Source of the DNA: BJHL01 sp040378885
GTDB lineage: Bacteria; Planctomycetota; Phycisphaerae; Phycisphaerales; UBA1924
Direction of reading: 5' to 3'
Length of the DNA: 64,000 bases
NCBI GenBank assembly: GCA_046316615.1
Contig: JBKDAN010000007.1
Coordinates: 1 to 64,000, forward strand
The notes under the pieces are model-generated. The model did no database searches and had not been told where the DNA came from. It saw only the letters and a program-made list of their open reading frames with translations. The stretch's first letter is position 1; every line of letters starts with the position of its first letter. This document shows positions 17,890 through 28,934 of this stretch, in pieces. A program made the position numbers and the translations under genes.

Positions 17890-19233
17890 TCACGCGATTG
17901 ACACGGGGCGATTCGCCATCGGTTGTGGCTTCATGTAGGTGAGTGTGCGCCAGACCCACTCCGCCGGTCCCATGCGGAAGCGGGAGAGCCAGATGGGGCT
18001 GTACGCAAGCTGCACGAGCAGGAGCGCGGGGACGAAGAAGAAGAACAGGTGCCAGCGTTCCCACGCGGCAAACTGGCTGAAGCCATAGCCGTAGAAGATG
18101 GTGGTGCAGATGAGCGTCTGCATGAGGTAGTTGGTGAAGGCCATGCGTCCCATGGCGGCGAAACTGCGACCGACAGGCGATTGCTCGCTGAGGACCGCGC
18201 TGCGGTAGAGCAGCATGATGATGCCCACGTAGGCGAGCGATACGCCGATGCTTCCCAGGTAGTTGAGGTTGAAGCTGAGGGCCATGGTGCGGGCGTAGGT
18301 GAAGCCGTCGCGATAGCCATCGAGCGCGGCGAGGATGCACAGGGGCAAGCCCAGAGTGAGGCCGATTACGGCGAGCTTGGCGTAGAAGGTGGTGGAGCGC
18401 TGGGCGGAGAAGACGCCCAGCTTCATGAGGGCCATGCCGATGAGCATGAGGCCGCCGCAACGCCAAACGCTGAACATGGGGATCATGAAGACCTGCATGA
18501 AGACGTTGTGTTCGGCGCGTTCCTTGAAGGCATCGAACCACGAACCGGTGTAGGCGGCGCGCTCGGCGGCGAGGACTTCGGCGCTGGGTGCCCAGTCTTT
18601 TAGGGCGTCGTTCCACATGGACAGGGTGCTGGTTTGGGAGGGAGTTAGCGCGTCGCCTCGGGCCTGGGCGGCGAGGGCTTCGGTCACGCCGCCATGTGTG
18701 TACCAGAAGTGCATAGCAGCGCCAGCGGCGCCGAAGATGAAGACGGGCACGATGAGTAGCGCGGAGCCGATGATGATGAGGGTGACGGGGCGGAGCTTGC
18801 GCATGGGGTACAAGGCGAGCCCGCAGATGGCGTAACTGACGAGGATGTCTCCATACCACAAGAGCCAGGCGTGGAGCATGCCAAAGAGCAGCAGCCACGC
18901 GATGCGGCGGTAGTAGATGCCTGCGAAGCCCTCGCCGCTGTCTCGGCTTTCGATGCGGTCGCCCAGCAGGACGAGGCCTGCGCCAAAGAGCATCGAGAAG
19001 ATGCTGATGAACTTCATGTCAATGAAGATTGCGGAGAGGACCCACGCGGCCAGATTGGCGCCTTCGAGCGGGCCGGCGGCGGTGGGGTTCATGTATTCGG
19101 TGGCGTAGCGACCGAACGCGATGACGTTGATGAAGAGGATGCCGCAGAGGGCGAAGCCGCGGAGGATGTCGACAGAGGCGGAGCGGCTTGCGGCGGCGAC
19201 GGGTGCGATGGGTGCGATGGGTGCGATCGTCAT
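17890..19233 (-). CDS. DUF418 (YeiB-family) membrane protein
   Basis: 447 residues with about ten membrane helices. The N-terminal SVDILRGFALCGILFINV is the hallmark of the DUF418/acyltransferase-like superfamily, and the C-terminal half carries the DUF418 block with GRMAFTNYLMQT. The biochemical role of YeiB proteins is unknown; relation to membrane acyltransferases is structural only. A short APIAP repeat starts the protein. ATG at 19233 has GGAG 7 bases upstream. The next gene upstream (acyP) reads the same way, 72 bases away. Confidence 0.85.
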   Translation of the reverse strand: MTIAPIAPIAPVAAASRSASVDILRGFALCGILFINVIAFGRYATEYMNPTAAGPLEGANLAAWVLSAIFIDMKFISIFSMLFGAGLVLLGDRIESRDSGEGFAGIYYRRIAWLLLFGMLHAWLLWYGDILVSYAICGLALYPMRKLRPVTLIIIGSALLIVPVFIFGAAGAAMHFWYTHGGVTEALAAQARGDALTPSQTSTLSMWNDALKDWAPSAEVLAAERAAYTGSWFDAFKERAEHNVFMQVFMIPMFSVWRCGGLMLIGMALMKLGVFSAQRSTTFYAKLAVIGLTLGLPLCILAALDGYRDGFTYARTMALSFNLNYLGSIGVSLAYVGIIMLLYRSAVLSEQSPVGRSFAAMGRMAFTNYLMQTLICTTIFYGYGFSQFAAWERWHLFFFFVPALLLVQLAYSPIWLSRFRMGPAEWVWRTLTYMKPQPMANRPVSIA

Positions 19234-19305
19234 GGCGTCTCCACGAGAGTGCGGGGTACGTGCGTGCTTACGCGCAGGGGCACGGAGCGTGACGCGCGTC
19301 GGTCG

Positions 19306-19575
19306 TCAATGCGTCACGCGAAATTGGGATTCGTCGGTCGCGAGTTGCACGTCGGCGCGGTCGGCCTGCTGAATGTTGCGGGTCATGCGATCGTGGATCG
19401 CCTGGAGGAACTCTTCGACGGCGGATGCGTCGCCTTGGGCTTCGAGGAGGACGCTGCCGTCGGGTTCGTTGCGGACCCAGCCGGTCACCGGGCGGACGAC
19501 GGCGATGGCGCGGCAGGTGGCACGAAAGCCGACGCCTTGGACACGACCGACGAATCGAACCCGTACGCGCTTCAT
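19306..19575 (-). CDS. acyP: Acylphosphatase
   Basis: 89 residues, the full family length. GRVQGVGFRATCR holds the phosphate-binding loop and the catalytic arginine, and the catalytic asparagine is in GWVRNEPDGSV. The enzyme hydrolyses acyl phosphates such as acetyl phosphate and carbamoyl phosphate in the cytosol. It diverges from dnaG across a 267-base gap. Confidence 0.9.
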   Translation of the reverse strand: MKRVRVRFVGRVQGVGFRATCRAIAVVRPVTGWVRNEPDGSVLLEAQGDASAVEEFLQAIHDRMTRNIQQADRADVQLATDESQFRVTH

Positions 19576-19842
19576 GGCGTGATGGTTGGCGGGTGGTGTG
19601 GCCCGGGAGGCGGCAGGCGGTACAAGCGGTCGGTGGAGCGTCTGAGAACTGAGGAAACGTGCTGGGCGGGTGGCATGTGGCGAAATGCGTGGTAGGTTGA
19701 GGGGTGGTGACGCCGGCCCTGAAGCGGGAGACGTTGCCGACGCGCGGGTGCTGTGGCTGATACCGTTTGGTAGAGGCGGGCATCGGCGCGGTGGTGGATC
19801 AGATGCTGTCGGTCACTTGCGCACGACGCGCGAAGGTGATTT

Positions 19843-21759
19843 GTGCCTGCAGAACGGTGGACATCTTCTTCGCAGAACGCAGGCGGCGCGGGCAAGCGTG
19901 CGTTTGGTGATCGCTCAGACATTGATCGTGTGCGTGATGCGAGTGACATTGTGCGCATCATCGGTGAACACATTTCGCTCAAGCCCAAGGGGCGCGAGTT
20001 TGTCGGGCTGTGCCCGTTCCATGATGATCGCACACCCAGCATGACGGTGGTGCCGCACAAGCAGTTCTACAAGTGCTTCAGTTGCGGCGCGTCGGGGGAC
20101 GTCTTCACGTTCGTGCAGAAGTTTCTGCGGATGGAGTTTCGCGAGAGTCTGGAGTTTCTTGCGGAGCGTGCGGGCGTGCAGTTGACGCCTTTGCGGCAGC
20201 AGAGCTTTGCGGAGCAGGGTGATGGTCCTGCGATCACGAAGAAGGATCTGTTTGCAGCGAACAACGCGGCGGCGGCGTTCTTTGTGGGTGTGATGAAGCA
20301 CGAGACGCACGGTGCGACGGGGCGAGAGGTGCTGAAGTCGCGCGGTGTCAGCGAGGAGATGATCAAGGAGTTCCGGCTTGGTGTCGCGCCGGACCGCTGG
20401 GACGGGCTGGTGATGACGCTTGGCGGCAAGCTGGGCAACGACTTGCTCGCGCAGGCGGGGCTGCTGAAGCAGCGCGAGGGCGGCGGGTATTACGACGCGT
20501 TCCGCAATCGCGTGATGTTTCCGATCACGGATCGCACGGGGCGTGTGATTGCGTTTGGTGCGAGGAAGATCAATCCGGAGGACGAGCCCAAGTATCTGAA
20601 TAGCCCGGAGACGCCGGTCTTTTACAAGAGCAAGACGCTTTACGGGCTTGATCTGGCGCTTCGCACGATTCAGCAGGAGAAGACCGCGCTGATCTGCGAA
20701 GGGTACATGGATGTGATCGCGTGTCATCAGGCGGGCTTTCGCAATGCGATTGCAACGCTGGGCACGGCCTTGACGCCTGAGCACGCGAAGGAACTGCGGC
20801 TGGCATGTGATCGCATTCTGCTGTTGTTTGATGGCGATGAAGCTGGTCAACGCGCGGCGGACCGGGCGGCGGAAGTCTTCTTCAGCCAGCCGGTGGATGT
20901 GGCCATCGTGTCTCTCAACAAGTTCACGGATGCGAAGGATCCGGATGAGCTCTTGAAGCGCGAGGGCGGTGCGGACGTGTTCCGCAAGGCGCTGGCGGGT
21001 GCGATTGATCTGCTGGATTTCCGCTTCCAGCGTGTGGCGGAGCGGCTGGAAGGCGCGGGGCTGGCGGCGCGCAGCAAAGCGATGGTCGCGGAGATTGAGC
21101 GCCTGGTGGAACTGGGACTGGCGAACGTGGAGCCGATTCGCAAGGCGCTGATTGAGAAGCGGTTGGCGCAGATCGCTGGCGTGCCTGAGGCGGTGGTGCG
21201 TGCGAGCGTGCCCGCAGGGCGTGCGACACGTGCGACCAGCTATGGCCAGGAGCAGCCGACGACCGCGGTGATCGGCGCGAACCAGCAGTTGACGCTGGAA
21301 GAGCACTTGCTGGGCTGCCTGCTGTGTGATGGCGCGCTGTGGACGACGCTGAGCGAGCAGGACAAGGACATCATCGCGCCCATCACGTTTGAGAGTGATG
21401 TAGTGAAGCGCGTGGCGCAGAGCATTCACGACTTGGGTGAGGATGGCGAACTGCCGCACTTGCAAAGCGTGTTGTCGCAGCTTGCTGAGGATGATGATGC
21501 GCGGAGCGGGGCGATTGCGCTGATGTCACGTGTGGATGATCAGACGAGTCGCGATCAGAATCGCGTGCATGCGATGTGGCGCGAGTGCCTTGGGCGGGCG
21601 CGGCGCGACGCGATGCTGCGGAACAATCAGCAGGCAGGGATGCCTGAGCCCAAGCAGACGCTGGATGCGTCGACTGCGGCGGCGGAGCGGTTGAAAGTGC
21701 TTCGCAACGTGCAGCAGACGTTGGGGCCTGATCGTCGCAAGGTGCCGCGGCCTTCGTGA
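19843..21759 (+). CDS. dnaG: DNA primase DnaG
   Basis: 638 residues. An N-terminal CHC2 zinc finger (Cys57, His60, Cys78, Cys81) is followed by the primase core and the Toprim fold with catalytic Glu286 (CEGYMDV) and the metal-binding FDGDEAG (~329-335). The C-terminal ~200 residues match the helicase-binding region in position. It makes RNA primers for replication. The start is a GTG at 19843, with a GAAGG ribosome site about 6 bases upstream. The first ~25 residues before the usual N-terminus are extra. rpoD follows on the same strand, the classic macromolecular-synthesis order without rpsU. Confidence 0.95.
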   Translation: MPAERWTSSSQNAGGAGKRAFGDRSDIDRVRDASDIVRIIGEHISLKPKGREFVGLCPFHDDRTPSMTVVPHKQFYKCFSCGASGDVFTFVQKFLRMEFRESLEFLAERAGVQLTPLRQQSFAEQGDGPAITKKDLFAANNAAAAFFVGVMKHETHGATGREVLKSRGVSEEMIKEFRLGVAPDRWDGLVMTLGGKLGNDLLAQAGLLKQREGGGYYDAFRNRVMFPITDRTGRVIAFGARKINPEDEPKYLNSPETPVFYKSKTLYGLDLALRTIQQEKTALICEGYMDVIACHQAGFRNAIATLGTALTPEHAKELRLACDRILLLFDGDEAGQRAADRAAEVFFSQPVDVAIVSLNKFTDAKDPDELLKREGGADVFRKALAGAIDLLDFRFQRVAERLEGAGLAARSKAMVAEIERLVELGLANVEPIRKALIEKRLAQIAGVPEAVVRASVPAGRATRATSYGQEQPTTAVIGANQQLTLEEHLLGCLLCDGALWTTLSEQDKDIIAPITFESDVVKRVAQSIHDLGEDGELPHLQSVLSQLAEDDDARSGAIALMSRVDDQTSRDQNRVHAMWRECLGRARRDAMLRNNQQAGMPEPKQTLDASTAAAERLKVLRNVQQTLGPDRRKVPRPS

Positions 21760-21881
21760 CGGTGAGGAGTCGGTGAGTCGGGCTAGCCTTGGGGTTCTTC
21801 AGTTCGTTTTCTTCGGTTCGGTTTCTTCAGGTGTGTCTGGTATCGGGTTCTTGCTGGTGGACATCGAAAGAGAGGCCTTCA

Positions 21882-23933
21882 GTGAACGGTGACCTGCATC
21901 CTGCCGTGGAGCAACTTCTTCTGGTTGCTCGTCGTCGCGGTTGGCTGAGCTATGAAGAGATGAACAACACGATGCCCGACGAGATGGTCGACGCGGCGCG
22001 TGTTGATGAACTGCTGGTCGTCATTGATCGTCTCGACATCGAGATGATTGACGAGCTGGAGCTGCGTGCGCGGCTGCACCGCATGAGCATGGATGCAGGC
22101 GGGCCCGGTGTGTCGTCGCCTGTGCTTCCGTCGCTGTTCCGCGCGATGAGCGTGTCGGGCGGCGAACGTGGCGGCGAGATGGCGAACCTGCGCAAGGCGC
22201 TCCACGATGGCGAGCAGCCCGCGGTGGAACTGGACGACGAAGACGCGCAGATTCACAAGGACATCGCGGAGGTCGTTGCGGAGAGCAGCGGCAAGGGTGT
22301 GGATGATCCGATCCGCATGTATCTGGCCCAGATGGGCTCGATCCCGCTGCTGACCCGGGAAGAGGAAGTGCGCCTCGCCAAGAAGATCGAAACGTGCCGG
22401 ATGATCTTCCGTCGGCGCTGCCTTGAGAACGACTATGTCGTGCAGCAGGCGGTGGAATTGCTGCGCAGCGTGAGCAAGGGTGAAACGCCGTTTGATCGCA
22501 CCATGCGCATCAGTACGGCGGATCCACATGCGAAGGACAAGCTGCTGAAGCGCATTCCGGTCAATCTGCCGACGATCGAGCGACTGCTGGAACTGAACCG
22601 CGCGGACTGGGTGTCGCTGCGTCAGGCGCGGCGCGAGAAGAACGTGGAGACGTATCGCGCGATCAAGGCGCGGATGTCGGCGCGGCGGTCGCGCATGGCG
22701 CGGCTGGTGGAAGAATGCAGCCTGCGCACGGGCCGGATCATTCCGCTGTTCCGCAAGCTGCGGGCCATCTGCAAGAAGATGGTCGAACTGGATAACGATC
22801 TGAAGCTCGCGAAGACGCCCGATGAGAAGGTGGAGAAGCTGTCTGCCAAGCTGCGCCATCGCAAGCAGAAGAAGCAGTTTGAGCCCGAAGACATCGAAGT
22901 GATGAAAGATGAGCTCGATGGGCTGCGCAGCCTCGTGCTTGAGGAGCCGGGCGAACTGCAACGCCGGGTGCGTGAGCTGGCGACGGTCTTCTGGGAGTAT
23001 GAGCAGGCGAAGCGCGACCTTTCAGGCGGCAATCTGCGACTTGTCGTGAGCATCGCGAAGAAGTACCGCAACCGCGGCCTTGGCTTCCTTGATGTCATTC
23101 AGGAGGGCAACACGGGCCTGATGCGTGCCGTGGACAAGTACGAGTACAAGCGCGGCTTCAAGTTCAGCACGTATGCGACGTGGTGGATTCGGCAGGCGAT
23201 CACGCGGGCTATTGCGGATCATGCACGCACGATTCGCATTCCCGTGCACATGATCGAAACGATGGGCAAGATCCGCAATATCCAGAAACTCATGCATCAG
23301 GAGACGGGTGTGGAGCCGACGGTGGAGGAGATTGCTGAGCGGGCGAATCTGACGCCGCTGGATGTGCGGCGTGTGATGAAGATCAGCCGGCACCCGGTGA
23401 GCCTCGACAAGCCTGTGGGCGAGAGCGAAGACAGCTATTTCGGCGACTTCCTTGAGGATGATTCCACGGGCGCGCCGGGCGACCTGGCGGCTCAGGAGAT
23501 GCTGAAGCATCGCATTGAGGGCGTGCTGAAGACGCTGACCTATCGCGAGCGGGAGATCATCAAGCTGCGATACGGCATTGGTGACGGTTACACGTACACG
23601 CTGGAGGAAGTGGGTCGCATCTTCAAGGTGACGCGTGAGCGTGTGCGTCAGGTGGAAGCGAAGGCGATTCGCAAGTTGCAGCACCCCGTGCGGGCTCGCA
23701 AGCTGCAGGGGTTTGTCGATGGCAGCATGGCACGCGAACGCGAAGCTCGCCATGAGCGTGCGGAAGCGCAGAAGTCACACGCCGAGCGACTGCGCGGTAC
23801 GGGTGCGTCGCCGGGACAACTGCCGACGATGGATGCCGCGCTCGATAGTGCGATGGACGCCGCCATGGCCGCGGATGAAGCGGATGACGTGCTGGCTGAG
23901 ATGGAGATGACGGAGAACGGTGACGACGCGTAA
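21882..23933 (+). CDS. rpoD: Primary sigma factor RpoD
   Basis: 683 residues. Region 1.1-like N-terminus (~1-70), region 1.2 at ~141-170 (DDPIRMYLAQMG), a long non-conserved helical segment (~175-375), region 2 with SGGNLRLVVSIAKKYRNRGL (~381) and the -10-recognising WWIRQAITRAI (434-444), region 3, and region 4.2 with VTRERVRQVEAKAIRKL (~583-599). A basic/acidic tail of ~70 residues follows region 4, longer than in E. coli. The GTG at 21882 is chosen because AGAGAGG lies 7 bases upstream. It directs RNA polymerase to housekeeping promoters; a strong terminator follows. Confidence 0.95.
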   Translation: MNGDLHPAVEQLLLVARRRGWLSYEEMNNTMPDEMVDAARVDELLVVIDRLDIEMIDELELRARLHRMSMDAGGPGVSSPVLPSLFRAMSVSGGERGGEMANLRKALHDGEQPAVELDDEDAQIHKDIAEVVAESSGKGVDDPIRMYLAQMGSIPLLTREEEVRLAKKIETCRMIFRRRCLENDYVVQQAVELLRSVSKGETPFDRTMRISTADPHAKDKLLKRIPVNLPTIERLLELNRADWVSLRQARREKNVETYRAIKARMSARRSRMARLVEECSLRTGRIIPLFRKLRAICKKMVELDNDLKLAKTPDEKVEKLSAKLRHRKQKKQFEPEDIEVMKDELDGLRSLVLEEPGELQRRVRELATVFWEYEQAKRDLSGGNLRLVVSIAKKYRNRGLGFLDVIQEGNTGLMRAVDKYEYKRGFKFSTYATWWIRQAITRAIADHARTIRIPVHMIETMGKIRNIQKLMHQETGVEPTVEEIAERANLTPLDVRRVMKISRHPVSLDKPVGESEDSYFGDFLEDDSTGAPGDLAAQEMLKHRIEGVLKTLTYREREIIKLRYGIGDGYTYTLEEVGRIFKVTRERVRQVEAKAIRKLQHPVRARKLQGFVDGSMAREREARHERAEAQKSHAERLRGTGASPGQLPTMDAALDSAMDAAMAADEADDVLAEMEMTENGDDA

Positions 23934-23964
23934 GGCGGCGACCGACAGTTTGTGGTAGACTGAA

Positions 23965-23994
23965 GCCGGCGAGCATGTGCTCGCTGGCTTTTTT
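23965..23994 (+). terminator. Rho-independent terminator after rpoD
   Basis: A 10-pair stem (GCCGGCGAGC with GCTCGCTGGC, one G-T wobble), loop ATGT, then six T. The ATG in the loop is therefore not the comF start. Confidence 0.85.
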
Positions 23995-24022
23995 CGTTGG
24001 TGCGGATAGGAAGGGGACGCGT

Positions 24023-24928
24023 GTGGACTCAGGGAGTCATGAGCGTGGGCCTTTGGCGAAGCCCGAGCGTTTCGTGTGGCCGCCTGCGCTGCGGTCGTGG
24101 GATCGTGGGAAAGCGAGCGATGCTGCCAAGCCGGACACGAGTACGGATGTGCCGTCCGAGCGCGAGGAGGGGTGGTGGGAGCGGATCGAGCGGACCTACT
24201 TGGGTGTGACGAGCATGCCTTGGCGGCGGCGGGCGGAGATTGCGGGGTTTGCCGCGGACGCGACAGAGGCGTGGTGCTTTCGCTGCGGGCGAACGGTGGG
24301 GGCGTATGAGGTGGTGGCGAGCGGGGAGGATGCGGGGTGCACGGGCTGTCGCGGCACGCGTGTGCCGTGGAAGCGCGTGGTGCGGCTGGGCGTGTATGAG
24401 GGTGTGCTGCGAAGCACGGTGCTGGAGATCAAGAACTCTGCGTTCGCAAGGTTGGCCAATGACGCTGGCAGCGACCTGGGGCGTCAGGTGGTGCGATGTC
24501 TTGAGCTTGAAGAGCTCTCGCCACAGGATGCGCTGGTGGTGCCGGTTCCAACATCGATGTGGCGACGGCTTGCACGCGGTATAGACCATCCGCTGGCGAT
24601 TGCGCGAGGCATGGAGCGGGCGGCGGGCCTGCCGATGGTCGCGTGCCTTGGGAGGCAGCACCGTCCAATGCAGACGGGCTCGACGTTGGAGACGCGTCGA
24701 CGAAATGTGGCTGGATCGATGCGGGTGACGTTGGCGTGGAACGGCCAGCCGCCTGCAGCTCGCGTGGTGGTGCTGGTTGACGACGTGATGACGACCGGGG
24801 CGACGATGCGCGAGGCCGCCAGGGCGATTCGGGCGGCTTGGGGAGTGGGGCACATGCCCGAGATTTGGGTCGCGGTGCTGGGGGTGACGCCCGAGAAAGC
24901 TGAGAAGGATGCCGGCAAGGGGATATGA
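24023..24928 (+). CDS. comF: ComF-family phosphoribosyltransferase
   Basis: 301 residues from the GTG at 24023, chosen because AGGAAGGGG lies just upstream; the in-frame ATG at 23975 lies in the loop of the rpoD terminator. A Cys cluster (CFRCG ... CTGCRG) forms a zinc ribbon in the middle, followed by the PRTase domain with the PRPP loop VVLVDDVMTTGATM. ComF proteins assist DNA uptake/recombination in competence, though the reaction is unknown. The first ~90 residues are a poorly conserved, charged extension compared with the usual ~220-residue family length. Confidence 0.85.
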   Translation: MDSGSHERGPLAKPERFVWPPALRSWDRGKASDAAKPDTSTDVPSEREEGWWERIERTYLGVTSMPWRRRAEIAGFAADATEAWCFRCGRTVGAYEVVASGEDAGCTGCRGTRVPWKRVVRLGVYEGVLRSTVLEIKNSAFARLANDAGSDLGRQVVRCLELEELSPQDALVVPVPTSMWRRLARGIDHPLAIARGMERAAGLPMVACLGRQHRPMQTGSTLETRRRNVAGSMRVTLAWNGQPPAARVVVLVDDVMTTGATMREAARAIRAAWGVGHMPEIWVAVLGVTPEKAEKDAGKGI

Positions 24929-25111
24929 TGGGACGGACAGCTGAAAATGGCGAACTTTGTCCGAACGAAGAGGGTGAGGCAGGCCAGAGGTGGCGTGCCA
25001 AGGCCAAAAGCTCTCAAAACCTTGACAAAGTGAGGGGACTTTTTTGAGGCGCAACGCACGGGAAAAAGGCTACTTGCGCGATGCGGGTCAAAAAGAGTTG
25101 GGGGAAGCAGC

Positions 25112-25140
25112 TTGACGGCGAGGGGAGCGTTTCGTATGCT
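25112..25140 (+). promoter_or_regulatory. rrs promoter
   Basis: -35 TTGACG, 17-base spacer, -10 TATGCT. The G-rich spacer and the C-rich bases just downstream (TCCCTCCCC) form an imperfect inverted repeat over the promoter. Confidence 0.75.
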
Positions 25141-25209
25141 TCCCTCCCCGCTGAATGACAGCGACGACGCGAGTCGCAAGGCTTGCAGAAGTACTGTCGG
25201 CAAACGGGC

Positions 25210-25223
25210 TGATCTTTGAAAAG
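25210..25223 (+). promoter_or_regulatory. boxA-like rRNA antitermination site
   Basis: TGATCTTTGAAAAG resembles the bacterial boxA (TGCTCTTTAACA) and sits between promoter and processing stem, its normal place in rRNA leaders. Confidence 0.55.
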
Positions 25224-25224
25224 T

Positions 25225-25243
25225 AAACAGTTGGGAATGTCGC
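25225..25243 (+). other. 16S processing stem, 5' arm
   Basis: AAACAGTTGGG-AAT-GTCGC pairs with 27262-27278 beyond the 16S gene: 16 pairs interrupted by one internal loop. This is the expected RNase III-type pre-16S stem. Confidence 0.75.
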
Positions 25244-25641
25244 ACGAGAGTGTGCTTCCGCGAGCGGCCTGTTAGCACGGGCAACTGATCGACCAGCAGG
25301 CTCGCGGATAGATCCACACAACGCATCTTCACGCCGTACAACGTGGCACTCATCTTCACGGATGGGGAATGATGCGGGTCGCAAGCAGAACCTCACATGT
25401 CTGCTTGGGTTCACTCAGTGCAACGCGTCACGAAAGTTAAACATTCGTGATGCGATGAGTAAGCCAAAATACCATGGATAAGCCATCCATGGTCAGCAAA
25501 TGGTCAACCTGGGGCTCCCCGCTCCGGGAAGATAGTTTGTTGATGACCGCCGCAGTACTCACCTGAAAGGGAAGAGGCTGCGGTTAACATGGTCTTTCTT
25601 CTTTGTATTCTTCACGGCTTCGGCTGTGATAAACAGAAAAT

Positions 25642-27128
<1,487 letters not shown>

Positions 27129-27261
27129 GATCTCCTTAGACTGGCATATCCAAAACTAGTGTTCGGATACGTGGTGAGAACCACAGCCAGTAAAGTCATC
27201 ACTCTCTCGTCTGTATTACAGAATTCTGTTCGCAGAGAGCCGTTCGGTAACGTTCGGCAAA

Positions 27262-27278
27262 GCGACTCCCAACTGTTT
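27262..27278 (+). other. 16S processing stem, 3' arm
   Basis: GCGAC-T-CCCAACTGTTT is the complement of the leader arm at 25225-25243 apart from the internal loop (AAT opposite T). Confidence 0.75.
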
Positions 27279-27302
27279 CTTGTACACCACGCGTAAGCGT
27301 CG

Positions 27303-27336
27303 CAACAACCACCGCAAGGTGGTTGTTGTCGTTTTT
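27303..27336 (+). terminator. rrs terminator
   Basis: Perfect 11-pair stem CAACAACCACC/GGTGGTTGTTG with a GCAA tetraloop, followed by TCGTTTTT. It closes a transcript that contains only 16S rRNA. Confidence 0.9.
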
Positions 27337-27431
27337 GACTTGTGCGACTTCGCCGTGCAAGCACTGCTCGCGTGAATGCTCTGACTCGCGCGCCGACCAA
27401 GGCAGCGAGGAGTGTCGCCGTGGCTGGGAGT

Positions 27432-28898
27432 CTACTTCTCGCTGGCCTGCAACTGTGTTTCGATCACGATGGGTTCGCTCAAGATGTTGGTCACCGCATC
27501 CGGTCCGCTCAGTTGTTCAGCGATGTGTGGTGCTGGGGTCAATGTGACGCGAATCACGCCTGGCTCGAATGCCTCGGCGTATGGCAGGATGATGGTTGAC
27601 CGCGCGACTGTCGCCGAGGACACAATTTTCCAAGCGCTCAATTCTGGAACTTGGACTTTTCCCCCCTCGGGTATCTCCGCAACGCGATCACCTTGCTCAA
27701 CCCGCACGGCGTAGACAGATTCGATGCCTTTCGGTAGCGTCCTTGGATCAACCGAAAGCAGGATTCGGGGCTTATGGCCTGGCATCAGCGGTGAAAGCGT
27801 CGCACGCATGGTGTTCATCATGTCCCGCATTGCCTTGTTCCGCATCTCACTCGTGTCGAGGGTGATAAGGGGGCGAGCTTGGTCGACGACGTTCACCAAC
27901 TGGTCAATGGCGATGGTCTTGACACTGGGACCGGGTTCCAGAAGCGTGGGGTCAACGGGGATCTGCTGGTTGCTCACGACTGCCTGCACGCGTTCCCATG
28001 GGCCGTAGTAACGCACGCTCAGTTCTGCGGTCAGGCGGTACTCACCTGGCGCAAGATCAGTTGCGACCGGAGGTAACGCCCGGCGCATTGGAACGCCGCA
28101 ATATGGGCCGAAGTCAGATGGAACAAGCCGCGACTCATGTACGGTTCGACCTTGTGCGTCTTGCAACGTGATCTGGACCTCAGACTTCAGCAGCAGTCCA
28201 CAGAAGGCCCATTGACGGAGGCGCTGCGACTCGATGAGAGGGCCATCGACGATCGTGAAGGGAATGGATGCCCCAGCACGAATGGCGGCCGGTGTTTCCA
28301 GTCGCCAGTCGTAGCTCGCGAGTTGACGCTTCACAAACTCATCGCGGGGAATCAGCCCCGTTTCCACCAAGTCAGAGAAGAGGCTTGTTTCGTTCGTATC
28401 TGTCAGTATCGTGCCTGCGGAGACTCGCTTCCAAAGTGCGTCGCCCATGAGCAGCAAATCCGCCTGAGTCAGTTTCCCCTTCCGTTCGCGCTGAAGCAGT
28501 TCGAAGAATGCAGTTTGCGGCCACCGTGGCGCGGCGTGCTCCCACTCCCACAGAAGCAACTTTGTGGGTTTGCGTTGCTGCAGCCATGTCGTAGCGTTGT
28601 TCTGGGCCAGGGCAATGAGTGCAAGAGGGGCACAACAGATCACGAGTGTCGCACCGACTGTGAGCAGGCCCCTGCGATGGCATCGCGTCCCGCGACGAGC
28701 ATCGGATGCGAATTCGATCTTGTGTGAGCACTCCGGACAAGTCACGGCAGCGGACTGTCCAAAGTGGGATGTCACGTCAAACTCGCAGCGCGGGCACCGC
28801 AACTCATCGCCCACGCGGCGGCCTCGCCAGCCCAGGACACATGCAATAACGCCCGCGATGAGGCCTGCGAACGAGAGGATGACCATGAGCTCGATCAT
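27432..28898 (-). CDS. Membrane-anchored zinc-ribbon protein, paralogue of upstream gene
   Basis: 488 residues: membrane helix (~4-24), zinc ribbon (Cys35/Cys38, Cys54/Cys57), second helix (~75-97), then a ~390-residue domain that would be outside the membrane. That domain holds a module also found twice in the neighbouring 848-residue protein: helix with a GLI/GLV turn, a YxxQ-like or KRQLASY helix, then an Arg- and Gly-containing start of β strands (IRAGASIPFTI). The rest looks β-rich. Function unknown; common in planctomycetes. Its 5' end is 36 bases from the paralogue's stop, so they are probably co-transcribed. Confidence 0.75.
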   Translation of the reverse strand: MIELMVILSFAGLIAGVIACVLGWRGRRVGDELRCPRCEFDVTSHFGQSAAVTCPECSHKIEFASDARRGTRCHRRGLLTVGATLVICCAPLALIALAQNNATTWLQQRKPTKLLLWEWEHAAPRWPQTAFFELLQRERKGKLTQADLLLMGDALWKRVSAGTILTDTNETSLFSDLVETGLIPRDEFVKRQLASYDWRLETPAAIRAGASIPFTIVDGPLIESQRLRQWAFCGLLLKSEVQITLQDAQGRTVHESRLVPSDFGPYCGVPMRRALPPVATDLAPGEYRLTAELSVRYYGPWERVQAVVSNQQIPVDPTLLEPGPSVKTIAIDQLVNVVDQARPLITLDTSEMRNKAMRDMMNTMRATLSPLMPGHKPRILLSVDPRTLPKGIESVYAVRVEQGDRVAEIPEGGKVQVPELSAWKIVSSATVARSTIILPYAEAFEPGVIRVTLTPAPHIAEQLSGPDAVTNILSEPIVIETQLQASEK

Positions 28899-28934
28899 GA
28901 AAAACTCACTGGGTGTCAGGTTGCGGCCGGTTTG

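Larger units (their letters stand above)
24929..25641 (+). other. rrs upstream region and leader
   Basis: No gene. It holds the rrs promoter (25112-25140), a boxA-like antitermination site (25210-25223), the upstream arm of the 16S processing stem (25225-25243) and a perfect 9-pair hairpin ACCATGGAT/ATCCATGGT at 25471-25493. A weaker promoter-like pair, TTAACA and TATTCT with 16-base spacing, lies near 25584-25611. Confidence 0.75.

Noticed and set aside
23975..24022. ATG at 23975 as comF start
   Set aside because: It lies in the loop of the rpoD terminator; the GTG at 24023 has a strong ribosome site.
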